Counted from the first letter of the stretch, positions 36,414-45,573 are shown. The stretch: 64,000 bases of DNA from Bradyrhizobium cytisi (GCF_008123515.1 NZ_VSSR01000072.1:35514-99513); one strand, 5' to 3'. A program made the numbers and translations. Notes: generated by a model not told the origin, from the letters alone.

Positions 36414-37295
36414 CTAAACCACCCGTACCCGCTTGATCTCTCGCACCTGCAGGTCATGATCGATGCTTCGCACGATCTGCTCGCAGTGCCAGCCGGCATT
36501 GTCCTTCTCGATCGCGAACAGATTGTAGGCCGCCGCCGGATGTCGCCCGTGCGCGAGCGCCGAGGCCGACGGCACGCCGATCGCGGGAATGTTGCCGTTC
36601 CGACCTGCGAACCGCATCGTCGAATGGATGTGGTCGTGCCCGTGCAGGATCAGCTCGACGCCGTGGCGCTTGAGCAGCGCCAGCAGCGCCGCGGAATCCG
36701 TCAGCCGCTTCTGCCATGCGCTGGACTTCAGGGGGTGATGCACCAGCAGCACGCGGAAGACGTCCTCGGCCGCGAGCTGATCGAGCACCCGTTCGAGTGC
36801 GGCGAGCTGATCGTGCCCGAGCGTGCCCGTCGCCATCAAGGGCGGCGTCGGCACGGCGCTGGAGAGGCTGATCAGCGCAGCCGGCCCGCGCCGGCGCACA
36901 CCGGGAAAGCCGGTGTTGCCGTCGTCGTCTGCAAGATAGGGCGCAAAGGTCTCGCCGAAGCGATGGCGCGTGGCGCGGACATAGGCGTCGTGATTGCCGG
37001 GAATCGTGGTGACGCGATCGGGCGGCCCGACCCCGTCGAGCCAGGCGCGCGCCGGCGCGAACTCCGCCTCCATCGCCAGATTGACGAGATCGCCTGTGAC
37101 CGCAATGTGGTCGGGCGCCTGCGCCTTGATGTCGGCGACCAATGCATCGAGCACCTCGCGGCGGTGGTAGTTGTGACGGTTGCGCGTCCAGTTGACGTAG
37201 CCGAGCGCGCGCTTGCCGGCGAGCTCGATCAGCCGCGGCTTCGGCAGCGGCGGCAGATGCGGGTCGGACAGATGGGCGAGCGTGAAAGGTGCCAT
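36414..37295 (-). CDS. Calcineurin-like metallophosphoesterase (Icc/CpdA type)
   Basis: 293 residues. The five dimetal motifs are complete: LAHLSDPHL, VTGDLVN, PGNHDAY, LLVHHPLK and LHGHDHIH. The family hydrolyses phosphodiesters (for example cAMP) or phosphomonoesters; the exact substrate is not predictable. ATG 37295 is preferred over 37322 because the domain starts at once. It is divergent from the Nudix gene. Confidence 0.88.
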   Translation of the reverse strand: MAPFTLAHLSDPHLPPLPKPRLIELAGKRALGYVNWTRNRHNYHRREVLDALVADIKAQAPDHIAVTGDLVNLAMEAEFAPARAWLDGVGPPDRVTTIPGNHDAYVRATRHRFGETFAPYLADDDGNTGFPGVRRRGPAALISLSSAVPTPPLMATGTLGHDQLAALERVLDQLAAEDVFRVLLVHHPLKSSAWQKRLTDSAALLALLKRHGVELILHGHDHIHSTMRFAGRNGNIPAIGVPSASALAHGRHPAAAYNLFAIEKDNAGWHCEQIVRSIDHDLQVREIKRVRVV

Positions 37296-37387
37296 GGCGC
37301 GCGGTTGCCTCGCTATTCGCACGCTGTAATGGCAAGGTCGCCGGCAACGTGCAAGGGACGCTTGAAAGGGCGCTTCAGGAGAGCCTG

Positions 37388-37879
37388 ATGGGGGAACGCC
37401 TGGACAAGATCCGACGCAGATTCGAGCCGCTGCTGCGGCGTGTCTTCCACGCCTATTTCCTGCTGGTCCGCGGTATGACGCTCGGCGTCCGCGCCGTGGT
37501 GCTCGATGCCGACAACAAGGTGTTTTTGGTCAAGCACAGCTACGTCTCGGGCTGGTATCTGCCGGGCGGCGGCGTCGACTATGGCGAGACCATGGAGCAG
37601 GCGATGCGCCGCGAGCTCAAGGAGGAGGGCGATATCGACCTCACCGTGGAGGCCGTGCTGCACGGCGTCTTCCTCAACAGCCACATCTCCCGCCGCGACC
37701 ATGTCGCGGTCTATGTCGTCAGGCATTTCCGGCAGGACAGGTTGCCGGCGCCCAACCACGAGATCATCGAATGCGGCTTCTTCGACACCGCCGCGCTGCC
37801 GGAGGAGGCGACCCCCGGCACGCGGCTGCGGATCGCGGAAGTGCTTCACGGCAGGCCCGTGATTGCGACGTGGCGCTGA
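37388..37879 (+). CDS. Nudix hydrolase with altered Nudix box
   Basis: 163 residues from ATG 37388. The Nudix box runs G61 to I83 (GGVDYGETMEQAMRRELKEE, then GDI). Catalytic Glu residues are present, but the final conserved glycine is Asp82 (EEGDI rather than EExGU). A basic N-terminal helix (RLDKIRRRFEPLLRRVF) precedes the domain. Nudix enzymes cleave nucleoside diphosphates linked to other groups; this one is not assigned a substrate. It lies 48 bases before the membrane-protein gene on the same strand. Confidence 0.82.
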   Translation: MGERLDKIRRRFEPLLRRVFHAYFLLVRGMTLGVRAVVLDADNKVFLVKHSYVSGWYLPGGGVDYGETMEQAMRRELKEEGDIDLTVEAVLHGVFLNSHISRRDHVAVYVVRHFRQDRLPAPNHEIIECGFFDTAALPEEATPGTRLRIAEVLHGRPVIATWR

Positions 37880-37926
37880 GGGCGGGCTATGCTAGTACCA
37901 GTCCGAATGGGCGCCACGGAAACCTG

Positions 37927-39078
37927 ATGAAAGCCGCAAAACTCGCCTTCGGCTTGATCTGCCTCGCGATCCTCGCCAGCAACATTGCGACAATGTCGCG
38001 CTGGAGCGAGGCGCGCGGGGTCTATGACGACATCTGCTATCTCCGGCAGGCGCATCTGTTCCAGCGCTTCGGCGCCGGTGGGCTCGACACCAATGCGGTC
38101 AGGGACGACGACCGCTATTTCGAAGGCAAGCTGAAGGACATTGCCTTCGCCGAATGGAAGGATCCGATCCGCTGGCCCTGCCACAATCCGATGCCGGGCG
38201 GCAAGGTCGTGTTGCAATATCCGCCGGGCACCGGCTTTCTGCTGGCGCTGTTTCCGCAAGGCCATCAGGTCGTGCCGCTCTACATTGCGGCGAGCCTGAT
38301 CCTGTGCGGCCTCGCGCTATCAGGCATTGCCATGGCGCGGAGCCTGCCGTCGGTCCTCGGCGCTGGCGTGTTCGGCGCGCTTGCCGTCTATCTCATGATC
38401 AATCCGGCGAAAGCGAGCTATTCGGTCGCGCCGACCATGGCGCTGTGCGCGGTCGCGGGCTTCCTGACAGCGCTGTGGCTGGCCAGGGGCAAGCGCAGTG
38501 TCTTACTGATTGCGCTGATCGGCCTCCTGCTCGGCGCATCCGTGAATTTCAGGCTGCCGAATGCCTTGCTCGCGGCCGGCTATTTCCTCTTCCTCGGCAT
38601 TCCCTTCCTGTGGACGCGCTCGCTTGCAACGTTCGTGCAGGGCCTCGCCTTCGGAGCCGGCGTGCTCGTCGGCATGGCGCCGACGCTGGCCGCCCAGGCT
38701 ATCAACGCCGGCAGTGCGCTGTCGACAACCTATGGCAGCGCCGATCTGGTCGCGCCGGCGTTCGATCTTGCGGTTTTCGGTCAGTATTTGCGCGACATGC
38801 AGATCGTGCTGATCGTGCTTGCGATCGGCGCGACGCTCTCGCTGTTGTGGTCGCGCGAGGGGCATGTGCAGCAGGCTGCCTTCGTCGTTGCCGGCAACCT
38901 CGCCGTCAATCTCGGCTTCTTCCTGAGCCATCCGGTCTTCACACCCTACTACGTCGTGCCGATTGCGATGTTGTCGCTGTGGACGCTGTCGTTTGCCCGG
39001 CTGCTTCAGCCAGCCGAGGCGCGCGAGGCTGCATCGGTCCGGCGCGAGCCGGCCAGTCTGGGAGCGCTGCCGCGATGA
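37927..39078 (+). CDS. Polytopic membrane protein (glycosyltransferase-like)
   Basis: 383 residues with about nine to ten membrane segments from MKAAKLAFGLICLAILASNI onward. A first large periplasmic loop carries DDICYLRQAHLFQRFG and the Pro-rich YPPGTGFLLALFP, a layout reminiscent of GT-C-fold polyprenyl-phosphate-sugar transferases. The ATG at 37927 is preferred to a longer frame overlapping the Nudix gene. Its stop overlaps the GT2 start (ATGA), so the two probably work together in adding a sugar to an envelope molecule. Confidence 0.75.
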   Translation: MKAAKLAFGLICLAILASNIATMSRWSEARGVYDDICYLRQAHLFQRFGAGGLDTNAVRDDDRYFEGKLKDIAFAEWKDPIRWPCHNPMPGGKVVLQYPPGTGFLLALFPQGHQVVPLYIAASLILCGLALSGIAMARSLPSVLGAGVFGALAVYLMINPAKASYSVAPTMALCAVAGFLTALWLARGKRSVLLIALIGLLLGASVNFRLPNALLAAGYFLFLGIPFLWTRSLATFVQGLAFGAGVLVGMAPTLAAQAINAGSALSTTYGSADLVAPAFDLAVFGQYLRDMQIVLIVLAIGATLSLLWSREGHVQQAAFVVAGNLAVNLGFFLSHPVFTPYYVVPIAMLSLWTLSFARLLQPAEAREAASVRREPASLGALPR

Positions 39079-40010
39079 CATCCGCTCAATCCCGCATCGC
39101 CGTGCTGGTGCCCTGCTACAATGAGGAGGCGGCGGTCGCGACTGTCGTCGCCGACTTCCGCAAGGCGCTGCCCGCGGCGGAGATCTATGTCTACGACAAC
39201 AATTCGCGCGACCGCACCGCTGCCGCCGCGCGCGAGGCCGGTGCGATCGTGCGCAGCGAGCGGCGGCAGGGCAAGGGCCACGTGGTGCGTCGCATGTTCG
39301 CCGATGTCGAGGCCGACATCTACGTGCTGGTCGACGGCGACGCCACCTACGATGCGCCGAGCGCGCCGCCCATGATCGACAAGCTGCTCGACGAACATCT
39401 CGACATGGTGGTGGGCTTTCGCATCGACCAGTCGCAGGCCGCCTACCGTCTCGGCCATCGCACCGGCAACCGCATGCTGACCGGCTTCCTGTCCTCGACC
39501 TTTGGACAGGAGTTCAAGGATATCCTGTCCGGGTACCGCGTGTTCTCGCGGCGCTTCGTCAAATCGTTCCCCGTGCTGTCTGATGGCTTCGAGATCGAGA
39601 CCGAGCTCGCGGTCTACGCGCTGGAGCTGTCGCTGCCGGTTGCCGAGGTCGAGACACCCTATTACGCGCGCCCGGAAGGTTCGTTTTCGAAGCTCAACAC
39701 CTGGCGCGACGGCTTTCGCATTCTCGGTACCATTCTGAAGCTGTACCGCTCGGAGCGGCCGCTGCGCTTCTTCACCGTGATCGGAATCCTGCTGGCGCTG
39801 GCCGCGATCATCCTTGCGATCCCGATCGTCGTCACATTCATCGAAACCGGCCTGGTGCCGCGCCTGCCGACCGCCGTGCTGTCGATGGGATTGACGATCA
39901 TGGCGCTGCTGTCGATCTCGTCGGGCCTCGTGCTCGATACCGTGACGCGGGGGCGACGGGAGATGAAGATGCTGGCCTATCTGTCCCAGCCGGCGCCGAA
40001 AAGGAACTGA
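39075..40010 (+). CDS. GT2 family glycosyltransferase (polyprenyl-phosphate type) with membrane domain
   Basis: 311 residues. The GT-A catalytic domain has VLVPCYNEEAAVATVVADF at the start, YDNNSRDRT, and the metal-binding DGD in LVDGDATYD. LSGYRVFSRRFVKSFP is typical of dolichyl/undecaprenyl-phosphate sugar synthases. Two C-terminal membrane helices (FFTVIGILLALAAIILAIPIVV and the segment near 270) anchor it. It would make a lipid-linked sugar donor in the cytoplasmic leaflet, plausibly for the GT-C-like partner encoded upstream. Confidence 0.88.
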   Translation: MTSAQSRIAVLVPCYNEEAAVATVVADFRKALPAAEIYVYDNNSRDRTAAAAREAGAIVRSERRQGKGHVVRRMFADVEADIYVLVDGDATYDAPSAPPMIDKLLDEHLDMVVGFRIDQSQAAYRLGHRTGNRMLTGFLSSTFGQEFKDILSGYRVFSRRFVKSFPVLSDGFEIETELAVYALELSLPVAEVETPYYARPEGSFSKLNTWRDGFRILGTILKLYRSERPLRFFTVIGILLALAAIILAIPIVVTFIETGLVPRLPTAVLSMGLTIMALLSISSGLVLDTVTRGRREMKMLAYLSQPAPKRN

Positions 40011-40064
40011 AGTCGGGCGCTGCCATGGACTGCCGAACGTCCAGATGCTACTCCGCGAAACAAC

Positions 40065-40580
40065 ATGAACGATCTCTCAATCACCATCAGTCCAGAAGCC
40101 GCAGGCGACGCCCAGGCGATCGAGCGGCTGCATGAGCGCACCTTCGGCCCCGGCCGTTTCGTGCTCAGCGCCTATCGCATCCGCGAGCACGTCAATCATC
40201 TTCTCGACGTCTCCTTCACCGCCCGCATCGGCACGCTGCTGGTCGGCTCCGTCAGGCAATTGCCTGTCACGATCGGTGAGACGCCGGCGCTGCTGCTCGG
40301 GCCGCTGACCGTCGAGCCGCCGTTTCGCAGCCGCGGCATCGGCCGCATGCTGATGGAGCGGGCGCTGAAGGACGCCAGGGACAAAGGCCATCGCCTCGTG
40401 CTGCTGGTCGGCGACGAGCCCTATTACAGCCGCGTCGGCTTCAAGCTCGTCCCCAAGGGACGCGTGACCATGCCGGGCCCGGTCGATGCCGCCCGCGTCC
40501 TGGTGTTCGAGCTCGCCGACGGCGCCTTCGAGGGCGTCTCGGGCAAGATCGCTCCCGACTGGAGCCAGGCGCGCGGGTAG
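40065..40580 (+). CDS. GNAT N-acetyltransferase (YhbS-like)
   Basis: 171 residues. The acetyl-CoA pyrophosphate-binding motif is RSRGIGRMLMERAL, preceded by the LLLGPLTVEPPF strand and followed by LVLLVGDEPYYSRVGFKLVPKG, characteristic of the YhbS subgroup. It is presumably a cytoplasmic acetyltransferase on a small molecule or protein. It stands 54 bases after the GT2 gene and six bases before the DUF1801 gene, so co-transcription is likely. Confidence 0.87.
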   Translation: MNDLSITISPEAAGDAQAIERLHERTFGPGRFVLSAYRIREHVNHLLDVSFTARIGTLLVGSVRQLPVTIGETPALLLGPLTVEPPFRSRGIGRMLMERALKDARDKGHRLVLLVGDEPYYSRVGFKLVPKGRVTMPGPVDAARVLVFELADGAFEGVSGKIAPDWSQARG

Positions 40581-40586
40581 GCTCAC

Positions 40587-41054
40587 ATGTTCCGGGTGAC
40601 AGCCGACACATTGCAGGCCTACCTCGATTTCGATCCGCAGCGAAGGCGAGATCTGACCGAACTGCACAAGCTGGTCGTCTCGGTTGCGCCGACCCTCAAG
40701 CGCTATTTCCACCGAGGAACGCCCGCGGGAGAGGCGGGAATGCGCATGAAGATGATCGGCTACGGCAAGTTTCGCTACGCCGTCAAGTCGGGAAAAAGCA
40801 CGGAGTGGCCGGTGATCGGTGTTGCACTTCAAAAGAACTACATCAGCGTGTACGTGGCGGTTACCAGGCAAGGTGCGCCGATCGTCTCCCGTTATGCGGG
40901 AGAGCTCGGCGAACTGCGGATGGGGGGCAACAACTTCAGTTTCGAGCGGTTCGAGGATCTCGATCAGGATGCCGTATCGACCCTCGTCGCGGAAGTTGCC
41001 GGCATCTTCAAAGCGGATCCTGAAAACCCCGTTCGCTATATGCAGGGCTCGTGA
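40587..41054 (+). CDS. DUF1801 (YdhG/SufE-like fold) protein
   Basis: 155 residues: MFRVTADTLQAYLDFDPQRRRDLTELHKLVVSVAP, then FHRGTPAGEAGMRMKMIGYGKFRYAVK and ISVYVAVTRQGAPI. The pattern matches DUF1801 proteins, small cytoplasmic proteins of unknown function. It is coupled to the GNAT gene by a six-base gap. No catalytic residues are assigned. Confidence 0.75.
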   Translation: MFRVTADTLQAYLDFDPQRRRDLTELHKLVVSVAPTLKRYFHRGTPAGEAGMRMKMIGYGKFRYAVKSGKSTEWPVIGVALQKNYISVYVAVTRQGAPIVSRYAGELGELRMGGNNFSFERFEDLDQDAVSTLVAEVAGIFKADPENPVRYMQGS

Positions 41055-41181
41055 CTCGCCGGTGCCCGGCAAATAGCTCTGGGGCGTTATTCTGAACGCG
41101 GAAAGCCGGACACCGCTATACCGTCGGCGCGGTTTATGCCAAAAACAGCAGGCCGCGCAGCTGACGAAGGACATGTGAAGT

Positions 41182-41952
41182 TTGGCCGCATCCAAAAAGG
41201 GCACCTCGCCCGCGGAACGCCAGAATGGGATTGATCGGACCATCGATCTCCTGGAAGCACTGCTGCATTTGCGCGCGCCCTCCAGGCTCAGCGACCTCGC
41301 CAAGCAAATGGGCGCGCCGCGCTCGACGGTCTATGCCATCGCCAACCGCCTGATCGAGGCGGACCTGCTGGAGAGCGTCGGCGAGGGCGGTCAGGTCTAT
41401 TTCGGCAAGGCGGTGCATCTCTACGGGCGGGCCTATGCGGAGGCCAATCCCCTGCATCGCCGATGCCGCGAAGCCCTCGACCGGCTGGCGACCCAGCATA
41501 GTGCCACCGCGCAACTCTGCGCGCTGCGTGGCCGCAAATATGTGGTAGTCGATACGCGGGACGGGTCGGGCCTGTTCCGGATCACGACGGATGTCGGCAT
41601 CGAGGTGCCGCTGCCGTGGACTGCGTCCGGCAGGTTGCTGCTGGATCACATGAGCCCGGCAGAGATTCGCGCGTTCGTTCCGAAAGAGGATTTTCGCCTT
41701 CCGGACGGCCGCGTCCTCGATATCGACGATTTCATCAAGGACGTCGCACGCGCGAGACGTGACGGCAAATGCGTGACGACGGCGCTGTCCGATCGGTTTA
41801 CGTCGTGTCTTGCCGCCCCGATCCGCGACAAGAAGGGTGTCGCGGTCGCGACGCTATGCTTCGTCGTTCCCGCGGATTCGGTGAAGGAGCGCAGGACCGC
41901 GCTGCTCGACGACCTCGTCGCCACCGCAACCGAACTCTCGGATCGCCACTGA
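41182..41952 (+). CDS. IclR-family transcriptional regulator (D-amino-acid cassette)
   Basis: 256 residues from TTG 41182 (GAAGGACATGTGAAG upstream). The winged helix is at about 12-72 (GIDRTIDLLEALLHL, LSDLAKQMGAPRSTVYAIANRLIEADLLE). The effector domain includes LPWTASGRLLLDHMSP and CVTTALSDRFTSCLAAPIRDKKG. It lies directly before an MFS transporter and a D-aminoacylase, so it probably controls them. A TTGACA promoter and 20-base-spaced TATAAGA repeats lie between it and the transporter. Confidence 0.88.
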   Translation: MAASKKGTSPAERQNGIDRTIDLLEALLHLRAPSRLSDLAKQMGAPRSTVYAIANRLIEADLLESVGEGGQVYFGKAVHLYGRAYAEANPLHRRCREALDRLATQHSATAQLCALRGRKYVVVDTRDGSGLFRITTDVGIEVPLPWTASGRLLLDHMSPAEIRAFVPKEDFRLPDGRVLDIDDFIKDVARARRDGKCVTTALSDRFTSCLAAPIRDKKGVAVATLCFVVPADSVKERRTALLDDLVATATELSDRH

Positions 41953-42021
41953 ACCCGGTCGACCGGCAGCGCCACGGCCGATGCACTGGCATCGGGCCGT
42001 CGCGGCTCCGCGTGTCCACTC

Positions 42022-42083
42022 TTGACATCATGCCGCTGCAATATCTAACGTAACGCTATAAGATAATATTGTCCGTTATAAGA
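42022..42083 (+). promoter_or_regulatory. Promoter with direct-repeat operator candidate before the MFS gene
   Basis: A consensus TTGACA (42022-42027) has TAACGT (42046-42051) 18 bases on as the possible -10. Downstream, TATAAGA occurs at 42057-42063 and again at 42077-42083, exactly 20 bases apart, about two helical turns, in AT-rich DNA. This would place a regulator just past the start point. The neighbouring IclR protein is the natural candidate. Confidence 0.5.
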
Positions 42084-42140
42084 GACAACGTACCAGCAGG
42101 GGTGAGAGGCGCGACCCTGCGTTCCAGGCGAGGATTCGAA

Positions 42141-43460
42141 ATGGCAAATGCAAGACGACGGGTACCCGGGCGACGCTGGCTGATCGGTTGTCTCCTCGGC
42201 GTCGGAATTCTCATCAACTACATCGATCGCGTCGGGCTGTCCGCCGCGACGCCCGAGCTCACCAGGGAGCTTGGCCTCACCGCCACCGATATCGGGCTGC
42301 TCGGCAGCGCGTTCTTCTGGACCTATTCGCTGCTGCAAGTCCCCGGCGGCATGGTGCTCGACCGCTTCGGCGTCACCATGGTCGGCCGTGCCAGCAGCTT
42401 CCTCTGGGCGGTCGCCGCCACCATCACCGCGCTCGCCAGCGGACTTTGGGGAATCGCCGGCGCGCGCCTGTTGCTCGGCGTCGCGGAAGCACCGGCCTTT
42501 CCGGCCAGCCAGAAGGCGACCGGCCACTGGTTTCCGCTCGATGAGCGCGCGCGCTCGACTGCGATCTTCGATTCCGCCGCCAAATTTTCCAACGTGATCG
42601 GCGTGCCGCTGGTCGCCTATGTGATCTTTCTCTACGGCTGGCGCTGGGGTTTTGGCGTCACCGCGCTGCTGAGCTTGCTGTATTTCGTCGCCTACTACGT
42701 CATCTATCGGAATCCGAGCGAGGATCCGAAGCTGTCCAAGACGGAGCATGACTACATCGTCGCCGGCGGCGGCACGCCGGAAGGCCCGGCCACGGCAGGG
42801 CAGAGCCGCATGCTCGGCTACCTCTTGCGCAACCGCAAGGTCTGGGGGCTGACCATCGGATTCTCCGCCTATGGCTACACCTTCTATCTCTTCCTGACCT
42901 GGTTGCCCGGCTATCTCGCGCAGACCATGCATATGAATCTGATGTCGGCCGCGGGCTATTCGACGATTCCCTGGATTTTCGCGACGTTGTCGGACCTCCT
43001 GATCGGCGGGTTCCTGGTGGATCATTTGATCGCCCGTGGTTACGACAGCACGCGGGTGCGCCAGTCGGTGATCATCGTCGGCATGCTGATGGGGCTTGCC
43101 GTCATCGGCGCCGCCTTCACCGTGAAGCCGGGCTGGGCGCTGCTGTGGCTGTCGATCGCGATCTCGGGATTGTCGGCCGCGGCGCCCGTGGGGTCCTCGA
43201 TCGTGTCGCTGATCGCGCCGAAGGGCGGGGCGGGAACGGTCGGCGGCATTCTCAATTTCACCAACAACATGATGGGCGTGCTCGCACCGATCGTGACTGG
43301 TATAGTCGTCGACTGGACTCAATCGTTTGCCGGCGCCTTCATGATCGCCGGCGTGGTGCTGCTGATCGGCATCTTCTTCTATGTCGTGGTGCTGGGGCGG
43401 ATCGAATCGATTCCCGATTTCGCCGAGGCACCGCCGCCGGACGCCGTGCCGGTCCACTGA
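42141..43460 (+). CDS. MFS transporter, anion:cation symporter (ACS) type
   Basis: 439 residues with twelve membrane segments. The ACS hallmarks are INYIDRVGLSAATPEL in the first helix, the cytoplasmic LDRFGVTMVGR loop after helix 2 and FPASQKATGHWFP after helix 4. ACS members import organic anions such as hexuronates, glucarate or phthalate. Here the next gene is an N-acyl-D-amino-acid deacylase, so N-acyl-D-amino acids, also anions, are a sensible substrate. ATG 42141 follows GCGAGGA; a longer frame from 42069 lacks a site. Confidence 0.9.
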   Translation: MANARRRVPGRRWLIGCLLGVGILINYIDRVGLSAATPELTRELGLTATDIGLLGSAFFWTYSLLQVPGGMVLDRFGVTMVGRASSFLWAVAATITALASGLWGIAGARLLLGVAEAPAFPASQKATGHWFPLDERARSTAIFDSAAKFSNVIGVPLVAYVIFLYGWRWGFGVTALLSLLYFVAYYVIYRNPSEDPKLSKTEHDYIVAGGGTPEGPATAGQSRMLGYLLRNRKVWGLTIGFSAYGYTFYLFLTWLPGYLAQTMHMNLMSAAGYSTIPWIFATLSDLLIGGFLVDHLIARGYDSTRVRQSVIIVGMLMGLAVIGAAFTVKPGWALLWLSIAISGLSAAAPVGSSIVSLIAPKGGAGTVGGILNFTNNMMGVLAPIVTGIVVDWTQSFAGAFMIAGVVLLIGIFFYVVVLGRIESIPDFAEAPPPDAVPVH

Positions 43461-43470
43461 GGAGAGGGCC

Positions 43471-45096
43471 ATGCCCCAAGGAACAAGCCAAAGCAGAGCC
43501 AGGGACACTCTCATCCGCAATGCCCGGCTGATCGACGGCACCGGCGCGCCGTGGTTCGAGGCCGACCTGCGCATCAGCGGCAGCCGCATCGCGGCGATCG
43601 GCGCCTCGCTGCCGGCGGAGGAGGCCGACATCATCGACGCGCGCGGATGCTATCTCGCGCCGGGTTTCATCGACGCCCATTGCCATGACGACCTGATCTG
43701 CCTGCGCGAGCCTGACAGGCCCGAGAAGGCGTTGCAGGGCGTGACCACGCTCGTGGTCGGCAATTGCTGCTTCTCGCTCTATCCGGCGACCGCAGGCTCC
43801 GCCGAGATGCTGCGCCTGCACTTCTCGGGTCTCGCCGGCGAAACCCGCTCGAACGAAGTCTTCGACAGTTTCGACGGCTACCGGCTGGCGCTGGAAGGGC
43901 CGGGCGTGGCGCTCAACCTCGTCTCGCTGGTCGGACATGCCGCGATCCGGCTCGCGGTGCTCGGTTACGACCGCCGCGTGGCGACGGCGCAGGAGATCGC
44001 GGCGATGCAGGCTCTGCTCGCCCAGCAACTTAAGCAGGGCGCAGCCGGCCTGTCGCTCGGTCTCGTCTATCCGCCGAGCGCCTATGCCGACACCCATGAA
44101 CTGTGCGCGCTGGCGGAGACGGTGCGCGCCCACGGCAAGCTGCTCACCGCCCATATCCGCAGCTACGAAGCGGGCCTGCTGAATTCCATCGACGAGTTCA
44201 TCGCGATCCTGCGCGCCTCCGGAGCCGCGGGGCTGCTGTCGCATCTGCAATCGGCGGGAAAGCCGAACTGGGGCGCCATCCCCAAGGCGCTCGACCGGCT
44301 CGAGGCCGCGCGCGCAGAGGGGATCGATATCTCGTTCGACATGTATCCGTATCCCGCCGGCAGCTCCTACATGCTGCAACTGTTGCCGCCGGCGGCGCTC
44401 GAAGGCGGCATCGACGCGCTGCGCGCGCGGCTGCGCGATCCGGCGAAGCGCGAGGCGTTGCGCGTGCTGGTAGAGGAGGGCGATCCCGATCCGCATGCCG
44501 CGCAGTCCAAGATCGTGCTGATCGGCTGGCACAATGTGCGCATCTCCGGCACCGGCAATCCCGCGCTGAAGCCGCTCGAGGGCAAGTCGATGGTCGATGC
44601 CGCGCGCGAGCTCGGCATCTCGCCGTTCGATCTGATGGTTCGGTGCATCGAGGAGGACCAGGGCCAGACCGGCATCATCATGTTCCAGCTCGATGAGGCC
44701 GATCTGCGCGCCGCCTTCACCCATCGCCTGCACATGGTCGGCTCCGACGGCATTCCGCGCCCAGGGACCAAGCCGCATCCGCGCGCCTATGGCAGCTTCC
44801 CGCGCGTCGCCGGCCGCCTGACACGCGAGCAAGGCTGGCTCACGTTGGAGGACGCCGTGCGGCGAATGACGGCGATGCCCGCCCAGCGCTTCGGCCTGTC
44901 CGACCGCGGCATCCTGCGGCCAGGCATGGTCGCGGATCTCACTTTGTTCGATGAGACCATCATGGACAAGGCGACGTTCGAGACGCCGACGGAAATGCCC
45001 GCAGGCATCCGTTCTGTATTCGTCGCAGGCGAGGCCGTGGTTGCAGACGGACGCAGCACCTTCGCGCGGCCGGGCCGGGCCCTGATCGCCGGATGA
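43471..45096 (+). CDS. N-acyl-D-amino-acid deacylase (D-aminoacylase)
   Basis: 541 residues, an amidohydrolase-superfamily enzyme that releases D-amino acids from their N-acyl forms. The metal motif is DAHCHDD (His70, His72), and the D-aminoacylase Cys ligand lies in VVGNCCFS (about residue 99). The HIRSYEAGLLNSIDEFI, MVGSDGIPRPG and HPRAYGSFPRV segments match the family. It starts 10 bases after the transporter stop behind GAGGAGAGGG and is followed by RidA. The three genes and the IclR regulator read as one catabolic operon. Confidence 0.92.
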   Translation: MPQGTSQSRARDTLIRNARLIDGTGAPWFEADLRISGSRIAAIGASLPAEEADIIDARGCYLAPGFIDAHCHDDLICLREPDRPEKALQGVTTLVVGNCCFSLYPATAGSAEMLRLHFSGLAGETRSNEVFDSFDGYRLALEGPGVALNLVSLVGHAAIRLAVLGYDRRVATAQEIAAMQALLAQQLKQGAAGLSLGLVYPPSAYADTHELCALAETVRAHGKLLTAHIRSYEAGLLNSIDEFIAILRASGAAGLLSHLQSAGKPNWGAIPKALDRLEAARAEGIDISFDMYPYPAGSSYMLQLLPPAALEGGIDALRARLRDPAKREALRVLVEEGDPDPHAAQSKIVLIGWHNVRISGTGNPALKPLEGKSMVDAARELGISPFDLMVRCIEEDQGQTGIIMFQLDEADLRAAFTHRLHMVGSDGIPRPGTKPHPRAYGSFPRVAGRLTREQGWLTLEDAVRRMTAMPAQRFGLSDRGILRPGMVADLTLFDETIMDKATFETPTEMPAGIRSVFVAGEAVVADGRSTFARPGRALIAG

Positions 45097-45136
45097 CGGC
45101 CCTGCAGACATCATCACCACAGACAGGACGAGACCA

Positions 45137-45520
45137 ATGACGCTGAAACGATACGGCGCGGCCGGCGGCACCGGCACCGGCGGCCAGCACCTTCCTTTTG
45201 CCCGCGCGGTCGAGGCCGACGGCTGGCTTTACGTTTCGGGGCAGACGCCGATGGAGAACGGCGAGGTGATCGAGGGCGGCATCATCCCCCAATCGCACAA
45301 GGCGATCCGCAACCTGCTCGCCATCCTGACCGAGGCCGGTTACGAGCCCAAAGATGTCGTGCGTTGCGGCGTGTGGCTCGACGATCCCAGAGACTTTCAA
45401 AGCTTCAACAAGGTCTTCGCCGAATATTTCGGCGCCAATCCACCGGCGCGGGCCTGCGTGGTGTCGAGCATGGTGGTGGATTGCAAGGTCGAAATCGACT
45501 GCGTCGCCTATCGCAGGTGA
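45137..45520 (+). CDS. RidA-family enamine/imine deaminase
   Basis: 127 residues. The RidA signatures are WLYVSGQTP, QSHKAIRNLLAILTEAGYEPKDVVR and PPARACVVSSMVVDCKVEIDCVAY, with the catalytic arginine in ARACV. RidA proteins hydrolyse reactive enamine/imine intermediates from PLP-dependent or oxidative deamination. As the last gene of the D-amino-acid cassette, it probably clears imines formed when released D-amino acids are deaminated. The position of E. coli Glu120 appears to be Asp here, so subgroup assignment is open. Confidence 0.88.
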   Translation: MTLKRYGAAGGTGTGGQHLPFARAVEADGWLYVSGQTPMENGEVIEGGIIPQSHKAIRNLLAILTEAGYEPKDVVRCGVWLDDPRDFQSFNKVFAEYFGANPPARACVVSSMVVDCKVEIDCVAYRR

Positions 45521-45573
45521 GCCGGATTGTGCTGCGTTGGGGCCCGCGGGCCCCGACGCGGCAAGCCGCGCAG

